Of a DNA stretch of 64,000 nt, positions 55,089-64,000 are shown one piece after another. The notes beneath the pieces were generated by a model that searched no databases, had not been told where the DNA came from, and was given only the letters and a program-made list of their open reading frames with translations. The position numbers were made by a program, and so were the translations under genes. Each line of letters starts with the position of its first letter. Within the stretch, counting starts at the first letter, position 1. The stretch lies in the NCBI RefSeq assembly GCF_008728515.1, contig NC_044986.1, positions 114,378,313-114,442,312 on the forward strand. Direction: 5' to 3'. Source of the DNA: Papio anubis. Its lineage: Eukaryota; Chordata; Mammalia; Primates; Cercopithecidae.

Positions 55089-55386
55089 TTTTTTTTTTTT
55101 TTTGAGATGGAGTTTTGCTCTTGTTGCCCAGGCTGAAGAGCAGTGGCGCGATATCAACTCCACACAACCTCCGCCTCCCGAGTTCAAGCAATTCTCCTGC
55201 CTTAGCCTCTCGAGTAGCTGGGATTACAGGCATGCGCCACCGTGCCCAGCTAATTTTGTATTTTTTTAGTAGAGAGAGGTTTCTCCATGTTGGTCAGACT
55301 GGTCTCAAACTCCCGACCTCAGGTGATCCGCCCACCTAAGCCTCCCAAAGTGCTGGGATTACAGGTGTGAGCCACTGCACCTGGCC
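55089..55386 (-). mobile_element. AluSp/Sq
   Basis: Antisense with gttttgctcttgttgcccag. The target repeat gatttcttcc at 54781-54790 and 55387-55396 encloses both this Alu and the younger AluY. Confidence 0.93.
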
Positions 55387-55418
55387 GATTTCTTCCATTT
55401 TCAAGTATTCCAATCTGT

Positions 55419-55578
55419 TTTTTTTTTTTTTCTTTTTGTGATGGCGTCTCACTCTATTGCCCAGGCTGGAGTGTGATGGTGAGATCTTGGCTCACTGCAA
55501 CCTCTGCCACCCAGTTCAAGTTATTCTCCTGCCTCAGCCTCCTGAGTAGCTGGAATTACAGGCATGAGCCACCACACT
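55419..55578 (-). mobile_element. Alu, truncated
   Basis: Antisense right-arm half after poly-T 55420-55433, ending at gccaccacac. Followed after 26 bases by a sense Alu. Confidence 0.9.
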
Positions 55579-55604
55579 TCATACTTTTCTGTTTGAAGTT
55601 TTCA

Positions 55605-55902
55605 AGCTGGGCACAGTGGCTCACGCCTGTAATCCCAACACTTTGGAAGGCCAAGGCAGCTGGATCACCTGAAGTCAGGAGTTCAAGACCAGCCTGGCCG
55701 ATGTGGTGAAACCCTGTCTCTACTAAAAATACAAAAAATTAGCCAGGTGTGGTGGCAGGCACCTGTAATCCCAGCTACTCGGGAGGCTGAGGCAGGAGAA
55801 TCACGTGAACCTGAGAGGTCTGGAGGTTGTGGTGAGCCGAGATTGCACCACTGCACTCCAGCCTGAGCGACAGAGCGAGACTGCGTCTCAAAAAAAAAAA
55901 AA
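55605..55902 (+). mobile_element. AluS (Sp/Sq-like)
   Basis: Full sense Alu, poly-A 55890-55902. Confidence 0.92.
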
Positions 55903-56511
55903 TAGAAAGAAATAACAATAGAATGATTTACCTCAAACTCTTCACAGTAAATTCCTATAGGAAAAGGGAACTGTGTTCTTTCAGCCTGGAACTAAAGTGG
56001 GGCCTTAACGTTTCATTCTCTATACCACTGTATTGTTTGACAGTAAGCATATTCTAAATTATTACATCTGGTGATGTTGGTAACATCCTGTGTCCTTTTG
56101 GTGCCACTGTTGCTGTGTCTTACTTAACACTTAAGGTGGGGATAAATATCCCACGGCTTATGTCTCTGGTTTGATAAGATGGAGTTAGGACGTGAAACCA
56201 GGGCATGCTGGTGGCAGAGGACAGCGCGCGGAAGTGAGGAAATGAGTGAGAAGCGTTTCTCATCTGGGCCCCAGGCCCAGCAGCCCCGTGAGCTCACATT
56301 TGGAAAAAGGGCCCACCACCCGCTGACCAGAGAACTAGAGAAGTAACTGTCAGTCCAGAGATGGAGTTGGGGACACTTGGACCTAGGAGGTCCTGGAGAC
56401 CCTCAGCTTCCTCTTCCCTTTCCCTTTAAGATAGAAGCTGTTCTTCTGCACCCCACCCTGCCATCATTTCCAAATGAAAGTGGAGTCAAAAGCTTCAAGT
56501 ACGAAATACAA
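55903..56511. other. Unassigned repeat-poor sequence
   Basis: About 600 bases, GC-richer on the right; nothing recognised. Confidence 0.4.
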
Positions 56512-56800
56512 CTTTTTTTTTGAGACGGAGTTTTGCTCTTGTTGCCCAGGCTGGAGTGCAATGGCGTGATCTTGGTTCACTGCAACCTCTGCCTCCTCAA
56601 TTCAAGGGATCCTCCTGCCTCGGCCTCCCAAGTAACTGGGATTACAGGCGTGCGCCACCATGCCCGGTTTTAGTATTTTTGGTAGAGATGGGGTTTCACC
56701 GTGTTAGCCAGGCTGTTCTCGAACTCCTCACCTCAAGTGATCCACCTGCCTCAGCCTCCCAAAGTGCTGGGATTACAGGCGTGAGCCACTGTGCCTGGAC
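56512..56800 (-). mobile_element. AluS (Sp/Sq-like)
   Basis: Antisense, gttttgctcttgttgcccag; lacks gctaatttt in the linker. Flanks aaatacaacttt and atataaaacttt. Confidence 0.92.
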
Positions 56801-57139
56801 AGATATAAAACTTTAAATTGGTTCAACTGGAATGTGTCCATCCCCTTATTCAAAGCCCACCTCCCCTCATTCATTGACTGGCTGCGCTTTTACCTTTGTA
56901 GGCCTCTGTCAGATAAAACATGTAACAGAATAGGCTTCATTCACCATCAACCAGCAAAGGCTTAGAGTTCTGCATCCACATCTCAACAATGTACAAACAA
57001 TGGAGATGAATATGAGAGTAATACATATGATGAAGGAAATGGAAAGTTTGATGTGTGCATAAAACAATAAACTGTACAGACATATAATAAACTGTACAGA
57101 AATAATAAACAAGATCCAAAGACTACAAACAGAAAAACA
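56801..57139. other. Unassigned sequence with small tandem repeat
   Basis: About 340 bases. The block aataaactgtacaga occurs at about 57067 and 57087, followed by a third partial unit. Confidence 0.5.
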
Positions 57140-57467
57140 GGCTGGGCATGGTGGCTCATGCCTGTAATCCCAGCACTTTGGGAGGCCGAGGCAGGCAGAT
57201 CACGAGTGAAGAGATTGGGACTATCCTGGCCAACATGGTGAAACCCCATCTCTGCTAAAATTACAAAAATTAGCTGGGCGTGGTGGCACGCACCTGTAGT
57301 CCCACCTACTCGGCGGGCTGAGGCAGGAGAATCACTTGAACCCGGGAGGCAGAGGTTGCAATTAGCCAAGATCACGCCACTGCACTCCAGCCTGTGCAAC
57401 AGAGAGAGACTGTCTCAAAACAAAAACAAAAAACAAAAAAACAAAAAACAAAAACCAAAAACCAAAG
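57140..57467 (+). mobile_element. AluS with (CAAAAA)n tail
   Basis: Full sense Alu; tail 57417-57467 is repeated caaaaa units. Confidence 0.93.
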
Positions 57468-57540
57468 GGAACTAAAGCAAAAAGAAAAAAGAGAGAGAGG
57501 GAGAGGAAAGAAGCAGATTTTTAAAGACTTGGTTGATCAC

Positions 57541-57843
57541 GGCCGGGCATAGTGGCTCACACCTGTAATCCCAGCACTTTGGGAGGCCAAGGCAGGTGGA
57601 TCACGAGGCCAGGAGTTCAAGACCAACCTGGCTAAATGGTGAAACCCCATCTCTACTAAAAATACAAAAAAATTCGCCAGGTGCGGTGGCAGGTGCCTGT
57701 AGTCCCAGCTATTCGGGAGGCTGAGGCAGGAGAATTGCTTGAACCTGGGCGGAAGAGGTTACAGTGAGCTGAGATTGAGCCACTGCACTCCAGCCTGGAT
57801 GACAGAGACTCTGTCTCGGAAAAAAAAAAAAAAAAAAAAAAAA
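57541..57843 (+). mobile_element. Alu (Sc-like)
   Basis: Full sense Alu, poly-A 57820-57843. Perfect target-site duplication ggttgatcac at 57531-57540 and 57844-57853. Confidence 0.94.
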
Positions 57844-57853
57844 GGTTGATCAC

Positions 57854-58514
57854 TTGCCTGTCATATTTGTAAAATATCACATTTTATATTTATGTTGTAT
57901 GGAAACTCAAACCACTACCAAGATGCCCTTTTGTTTTGGGGTTTGTTACAAACAACATTTGTTCAAGATTTAGCCTGAGAGATTGCTTTTTCCTCTCAAT
58001 CTATAAACATGTCGCTTAGGGCAGGAAATGTACATTCAACGAATAACTGTGTTGAAAATACAATGCAAAAAGAATAGGCACGCTTTACTGTTTTTTTCTT
58101 TTGTGTAGAATTAAATCGCTGGAAGGAAGCCAAGGAAGTTACACATCTAACCTCCTGTTTCTGGCAGAACAGCCCTTAATTTGTTGATATTTGGTAATCA
58201 AGTTCTTTTGGACCTTAGATGTTATGGATTGATTTCTTTATTTTCCAGCCAACCAATTTTAATTGTTTTCATATTTCCATAAGGAAAGGAGATATAGTGC
58301 TTTTATATAGATTATAAATGTATTCTACTTTTTATTAAAACCTGTGAATAAATATTCTTTTTTATTATCTACCTGAACATCAGTGTACCTCCTGCTATAC
58401 ATAGACATGTGTTGATTTTTATTTAAGTCATTTCTGTCCAACCAAGTCACGGCACGGAATGAATCATTTGTTTCTTTCTTGTTTTTTGGAATGTAGTAGA
58501 ATTTTCATTTTACT
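57854..58514. other. AT-rich repeat-free stretch
   Basis: About 660 bases without a recognised repeat; candidate conserved non-coding sequence by its lack of decay signs, no coding frame. Confidence 0.4.
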
Positions 58515-58660
58515 GAGTCTTAGTTTCTTCATCTGTAACATACAAGCATTTGCTGTACGAGTCACATGTATACATTATATACATTATCCTATAAACACAC
58601 ATGTACAGAGATGAAAACACTTTGGCTATAAAGTGCCAGAAAATGTTAGCTACTTTGTTC
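58515..58660 (+). mobile_element. MIR SINE 3' half
   Basis: actgagtcttagtttcttca, tctgtaacatacaag, ggctataaagtgccagaaaa and tgttagctactttgttccc match the MIR 3' half. Confidence 0.65.
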
Positions 58661-58737
58661 CCAATTCAATATAAGGGGTTGAATTTTTTTAAAAAAATAT
58701 AGGTTAGGATAAGTGTGTACGTATAATAAACATATGC

Positions 58738-59035
58738 AGCCAGGCGCGGTGACTCACGCCTGTAATCCCAGCACTTTGGGAGGCCGAGGTGGGTGGATCA
58801 CCTGAAGTCAGGAGCTTGAGAACAGCCTGGCCAACATGGTGAAACCCCATCTCTACTAAAAATACAAAAGTTAGCCAGGTGTGGTGGCACACACCTGTAA
58901 TCCCAGTTACTGAGGCAGCAGAATCGATTGAACCTGGGAGGCAGACATTGCAGTGAGCTAAGATCGTGCCACTGCACTCCAGCCTGGGAGACACAGCAAG
59001 ACTCTGTCTCAAAAAAAAAAAAAAAAAAAAAAAAA
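58738..59035 (+). mobile_element. AluSx
   Basis: Full sense Alu, poly-A 59011-59035, then a short gaaa run. Confidence 0.93.
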
Positions 59036-59059
59036 GAGGAAAGAAAGAAAGCATGTCCA

Positions 59060-59275
59060 TTCTAACTCAGAAAAGTGGAAAGTGAAGCTGTTGAATGGCC
59101 AATTGCATGTGTGGCTGTTAGACTCAGGATAGAGGTCTGAGCTGTAGAAAAGAGATTTGGGAGTTATCAGCCTGTCTATGGAATTGAAGCCGAATGTATG
59201 GATCAAGTCACATAAGGACAGTGTGGAGAAGTAGAAGTGATGAAGAGGACCTGGAGCCGAATCTGAACACATACT
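59060..59275 (-). mobile_element. Antisense L2
   Basis: gacagaggtctgag-type text, gatttgggagttatcagcct and gatcaagtcacataaggaca match the antisense L2 block that follows the ORF2 region. Confidence 0.65.
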
Positions 59276-60049
59276 AGCTGTTTAAGGCAGAGGCCTTGAA
59301 ACTGGGGTCAAGTGCTGTAGGCATGTCCGAGGACTGCAAGGCATATGTGAGCATGCAGGTTTTAAGAATCCATTTTGAGATTCTCACTTCCGTTTGTAAC
59401 TTCCCTCCACTTGCTCTGCCTGAGAGCATGCCTGTGCTGGGGAGGTGGGGAGTGGGCTGGTGTCTCCGTTCTTATCTGTTCACTGTTGTCTTTCTTCCAC
59501 TTTCCAAGAGAAAGGCAATACTCTTTGTAGCACCATATTGCATTTTGCTGGACTGTGGAAAATGCATTTTGCTGGACCACTGGGGCCCCAAACAAAGCGG
59601 CAATTAGGAACATTGATATTGGTTCTGAGACAGCAAATGAATCCAGTGCCAGGTGACAGACCCTCTGTCAGCCAAGTGGCCTCCAGCTCTGCATTCAACA
59701 AAGCTGAAGTAGGACCTTACTGAACCTTATCAGCTGTTAAATCCCTATAGATTGCTTGTGCTCATAGATCACTCTGTGATTTTTGGCTTAAACTCAAAAG
59801 GAGTTCAAACAATCGAAAGAAATTGCTATAAAAAAAAATCTTCCTTTCCCTTCCACCATTTATGTGAATAAAGTATCTCAGAGCTTCCATCTATAAAAAT
59901 GAAAAAATAGGAATAAAATGGATGCCGAATCCTGCTTCACTCTAGCAAAAGGTCATATTTACCAACAGATAACTAAACTATACGAGAAAAGACATATATA
60001 TCTCCAGCCTCATCTATTAAATGATACATTTCCCATAAAAATTTTTTAT
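59276..60049. other. Unassigned repeat-poor sequence
   Basis: About 770 bases. A direct repeat tgcattttgctggac occurs at about 59538 and 59563. No coding frame of note. Confidence 0.45.
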
Positions 60050-60600
60050 GGCAAGACGATAGTGACAGAAACCAGATCAGTGATTGCTCGGAACTAGGTA
60101 ATAGGGGATTGCTTGCAAAGAGGCAAGAGGAAAATTTGGGGTTGAGGAAATGTTTTATATCTTGTTTTTTTTTCTTCTATGAGACAGAGTCTCACTCTGT
60201 ATCCCAGGCTGGAGTGCAGTGGTGTGATCTCAGCCCACTGCAAACTCCGTCTCCAGAGTTCAAGTGATTCTCCTGCCTCAGCCTCCCAAGTGGCAGGGAT
60301 TACAAGCGTGTGCCAACATGCCTGGCTAATTTTTGTACTTTTTGTAGAAAAGGGTTTTGCCGTGTTGGCCAGGCTGGTCTGAAACTCCTGACCTCAAGTC
60401 TTCTGCCTGCCTTGGCTTCTCAAAGGGCTGGGATTACAGGCACGAGCTACTGTGCCCAGCAAATATCTTGATCTTGATTGTGGTTTTGGTTACATAACTG
60501 AACACAGTTGCCCATATTCATCAAAATGTGCACTTAAAATGGGTGAATTTGGGGGTGATGTAAATTACACCTCAGTAAAGCTGAGGGGAAGGCTTTTTTA
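60050..60600 (+). mobile_element. L1M 3' end, split by an Alu
   Basis: gtgacagaaaccagatcagt, gattgctcggaactagg, ggttgaggaaatgttttata, then atcttgattgtggttttgg, gtgcacttaaaatgggtgaa and acacctcagtaaagctg. Confidence 0.75.
60165..60460 (-). mobile_element. AluS
   Basis: Full antisense Alu; tatatcttg and aatatcttg flank it. Confidence 0.92.
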
Positions 60601-60982
60601 ATAATTATGTATCAAATTTATATTTAATCAATTGTGTACCAGTAATCATTGTAATAATACAATCCAGAGGAAATCTTTAATACTTAGAGGCCTGTAGCTA
60701 TGGGAAGTGCAGACAATTTTAATTTATACCTATTTTCAGAGAAGTAAAGATAGTGAACGATAAAAGACTATAAAGTACAAAACATATTTCATAAGGGTTC
60801 AATTCTGTGGAAAAATAAATAGGATATCAAAGAGAAAAATAAACTATATATTAATAAAATGCCAACTGTTAAAAACGTTTTTAAAATATGCAGTAGGCTA
60901 TAACAAACCACCGTGTATTTGAGATTTCATTAGATCTATTTTGAAGAATGGTATGATAGTTTTATTTTAAATATTGGTACTG
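60601..60982. other. AT-rich unassigned sequence
   Basis: About 380 bases; nothing recognised. Confidence 0.4.
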
Positions 60983-61257
60983 GCCAGGTGCAGTGGCTCA
61001 TGCTTGTCATTCCAATGCTTGGGGAGGCCGAGGCAGGAGGATCGCTGGAACCCAGGAGTTTGAGACCAGCCTAGGCAACATACTCAACAACAAAAAGCTG
61101 GGCATGGTGGTGCATGTCTGTAGTCCTATCTCTTTGGGAGGCTGAGGAGCACTTGAGCTCAAGAGTCTGAGGCTGTAGTGAGCTATGATCACACTACTGC
61201 ACACCAGCCTGGGCAACACAGCAAGACCCTGTCTTTAAAATGAAATAGAATAAAACA
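60983..61257 (+). mobile_element. AluJ
   Basis: Sense, with deletions in both arms. Flanks aatattggtact and aatattgatact. Confidence 0.9.
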
Positions 61258-61418
61258 GAATATTGATACTTATACTATACAATTTATTCTTTGTAGCTAT
61301 TTAGACTTAGGTTACTTTTTCATGTCAACTTAAAAAATGTATAAGGAGAATACGTATTTGTTCAAAATATTTTGGGGAATAAAAAAAAAAAGCGGTCTAA
61401 GAAAGAATAACCAGAAAG

Positions 61419-61718
61419 AGGCCGGGTGCAGTGGCTCTCACCTGTAATCCTAGCACTTTGGGAGGCCAAAGTGGGTGGGTCACAAGGTCAGGAGTTCGAG
61501 ACCAGCCTGGCCAACATGGTGAAACCCCGTCTCTAATAAAAATACAAAAATTAGCCTGGCATGGTGGCAGGCACCTGTAATCCCAGATGCTCGGAAGGCT
61601 GAGGCAGGAGAATCACTTGAACCCGGGAGGCGGAGGTTGCAGTGAGCCAAGATAGCGCCATTGTACTCCAGTCTGGGCAACAGAGTGAGACTCTGTCTCA
61701 AAAAAATAAAATAATTAA
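61419..61718 (+). mobile_element. AluS
   Basis: Full sense Alu. Perfect 14-bp target-site duplication aataaccagaaaga at 61405-61418 and 61719-61732. Confidence 0.94.
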
Positions 61719-61732
61719 AATAACCAGAAAGA

Positions 61733-62077
61733 AAGAAAGAAAATGATCTCAGAGAGAATGTTCATATAATTCTAAGAAGAGGAGCCGCTCAGTGAAGGTA
61801 CGTTGTTTCAAGCCTCAGAGAGATCAAGGTAGAGCCCCAAGGTAACCTACTGAGGCTTTAATTTATGAGTGATGTGTTGGGAGAGATATTCTCACCTTTC
61901 CCCAGACCAAGAAGAGATTTTGAGTTTGGAGATGAAAGATTCCCTTGGCTTCTGGGACCTCAAAAAAAAAAAAAAAAAAAAAAAAGGCTGAATTGCTTGA
62001 GGGCAAAAGAGATGTCCAACGAGATTGCAAAACTGGGAGTGAGATAGTGAGAGAAGTGTTTTAAAGAATGGGGAACT
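61733..62077. other. Unassigned sequence with poly-A
   Basis: About 345 bases with an A run of about 24 at 61962-61985 not attached to an Alu body. Confidence 0.45.
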
Positions 62078-62369
62078 GGCCGGGTGCGGTGGCTCGCACC
62101 TGTAATCCCAGCACTTTGGGAGGCCGAAGCGGGCGGATCACTTGAGGTCAGGAGTTGGAGAACAGCCCGGCCAACATGGTGAAACCCTGCCTCTACCAAA
62201 AATACAAAAATTAGCTGGGCATAGTGATGGATGCCTGTAATCCCAGCTACTGGGGAGGTTGAGGCAGGAGAATTGCTTGAACCCAGGAGGCAGAGGTTGC
62301 AGTGAGCTGAGATTGCACCACTGCGCTCCAGCCTGGGTCACAGAGCATGACTCTGTCTCAAAAAAAAAG
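62078..62369 (+). mobile_element. AluSx
   Basis: Full sense Alu. Target-site duplication aaagaatggggaa and aaagaatgtggaaa. Confidence 0.93.
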
Positions 62370-62799
62370 AATGTGGAAATGAATGGAGGCCTGTGGATTC
62401 TCCTGATAACCCCCTGGGTAAGTGGCAGTGCTGTGTCTATCCAGGGAGGCGCCAGGTTTTCCAGCCTATGTAGAGACTGGCTTAGAACAGATGAAGGACA
62501 GCCACTCACTTCCAAGGGAAGCAAATGGCTGGACAAGAAGCATATCACTCCAGCCTTCATGCACCAAAGACCCAGCAGCCTACGATGTTCCATGCCGTCT
62601 AAAGCCTTCCTGAAACTTGCATGGCCCTGGGCCTGGGACAAAAGCCCCAGTAATGGCTGAGGTGGGATTTCCTCCTTACCCAGAGGGACAGGAAGCTCGG
62701 AAGCAGATGAATGTTTTAAGAAACATAGAAATGTAATATTTTTTGAAGTCTGTTGTTGCATATTAAAAGCCACTCCATAAGGAACGAAAAGTGTTAGGT
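62370..62799. other. Unassigned sequence
   Basis: About 430 bases; a 133-codon frame here is half Alu. Nothing recognised. Confidence 0.4.
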
Positions 62800-62965
62800 T
62801 GGATTTGATAGCTGGGAGGTCATAGGCGCAGTTTCAGTAGGGTGTGGGGCATGATCTGGATTCTATGAAGCGAGGAATGAGTGGGAGAAGAGGAAGTGGA
62901 GAAATATGCAGACTGCTATTTCAAGAAGCTTGGCTATGAATAGAAGGTGAGATGAAGGGCAGATA
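62800..62965 (-). mobile_element. Antisense L2 fragment
   Basis: gcgcagtttcagtagggtgt, gcatgatctggattctatga and gtgggagaagaggaagtgg fit the far antisense L2 ORF2 block. Confidence 0.5.
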
Positions 62966-64000
62966 CAGAGTGGAAGATTCAGCCGGGGCTGCTGAGAGCA
63001 ATGTTGTGATGTGCAAGGCTGGACTGGAGACCAACCTGTTTGGGCATCTTTTGGTTGTTTTCTTGGTATTTATAAAGGTAATTGTAAAGTAAGGCAAGCC
63101 ATTGCAATCGCTGAACTCCCAGATCTCAGCGGCTGTGTGCCACACGAGAGAGTGAGATTTCTCATGAAGATAAAGTCCGAGTGGTTGATCCTACTCAGTG
63201 AGCATGCTCAGCAGCGGAGATACAGAGACCCAGGCTCATCCCATCCGTGCCATCTTCCACACGTGGCTCCCAAAGTTGCTCTGGAAAGGGGAAAGAGCAC
63301 AGGGAATGGCCTTTGGGAGGTTTACCTGGGTGTGGACTGGAAGTGGTGCTCATCACTTCTGCCCACTTTGAGTAGAACTCAGTCCCATGACCACACCTGC
63401 CTGCAAAGGAGCTGGAAATGAAAGGCAGCTGTGCACCCGGTCAGGACAGGAGGTGTATCTGATGGATGCATAGCTAGTCTCCGCCACATCATTCTACCCA
63501 CTCGTTACTATGACCCGATTAGCTTGTATCTTAGCCTGGAGACCCCACCCTCAGTTTAGATGGTATCTTCACTGTGTTACTGCTCAAATACCTGTTCTAA
63601 GCTGTTTCCTGCCTGATCTATTCAAGTCTGGACTTCTTCTAGAGACTGTAAGGGAACCATCCCTGTTTATGACACAAGTCACAAAACCCCTAAATTCTTA
63701 GCTTGGGAAGGATCAGAGGGGAGGGTTTAGGGGGTTGGGGTTATGGCAAGCAATAGGACCAGTCTCCCTGAAACACTTCTTTCTTGGGGTTTTCCTTTGG
63801 GGGTTCTCCACTGTGATGACCATTGGCCCCAGGGACTTTCTCCAGTAACAATGTACCCCCAGTGTAAACAAAGTGTCCCTCCCACATCTGCACAGGATGG
63901 CATTTTCAAAAAGACTTACTGAGTTCTAAGGAAGGACGAATGAAAAATTAAGAGGTATTATATGTAAGCCAGAGGACCCTAGTCACACATAGCCATAGAA
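62966..64000. other. Repeat-poor end of window
   Basis: About 1 kb. 63230-63430 (agtggtgctcatcacttctg, gtagaactcagtcccatgac, cacacctgcctgcaaaggag) recalls an ancient interspersed repeat I cannot name. No supported gene. Confidence 0.4.

Noticed and set aside
62138..62773. 211-codon minus-strand frame
   Set aside because: Half antisense Alu; the rest has no recognisable similarity.

Overview
This window is primate nuclear DNA, intronic or intergenic, and I find no gene that I can support. About 75 Alu-derived segments cover roughly a third of it by my tally, set in older LINE, MIR, MaLR LTR and DNA-transposon sequence. Two young AluY copies (17213-17531 and 54791-55088) carry bases I associate with Old World monkey AluYR subfamilies, such as GATCCGGCCACTGCA and CTCAAG/CTTGAG in the head in place of CTCACG. 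That points to a cercopithecid (macaque, baboon, mangabey, guenon or relative) rather than an ape.

Layout. 1-5300: three head-to-tail Alus, MIRs, MER5A- and MER20-like pieces, MLT1. 5380-7660: an antisense L2 with readable ORF2 remnants, split by an L1M 3' end and two Alus. 7980-12400: MLT1-type LTRs, an L1 tail holding two Alus, and an Alu split by an inverted 379-bp copy of part of the L2 4 kb upstream. 12400-20030: several repeat-poor stretches, an L1M tail and an AluY. 20049-20614: a twin-primed L1. 22684-24798: L2 and an AT-rich island. 25370-26860: Alus nested in an Alu nested in a MER1-like hAT element. 27870-29825: a sense L2 broken by an MSTA LTR (5-bp duplication), an MLT2 piece and an Alu. 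31570-34110: L2 holding a Tigger1 that itself holds three Alus. 36377-41100: L1 remnants, including an L1M ORF1 piece, and a GAA tract. 42565-45290: two scrambled Alu patches, a weak exon candidate and an L1M tail. 47060-50790: dense Alus in L1M. 51522-51808: a large CCTT tract on an Alu monomer. The rest is Alus, MIR and L2 in AT-rich background.

No rRNA, tRNA, CRISPR array, CpG island or operon was seen. The open frames are Alu, LINE or low-complexity shadows, apart from a few unrecognised frames in unique DNA. Family names are by eye against remembered consensus features, so subfamily calls are approximate, boundaries are about plus or minus 10 bases for Alus and looser for ancient repeats. 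The best observations are structural: the templated inverted insertion, the twin-primed L1, the nested stacks, and four patches that look like base-level assembly noise. I found no new biological system.
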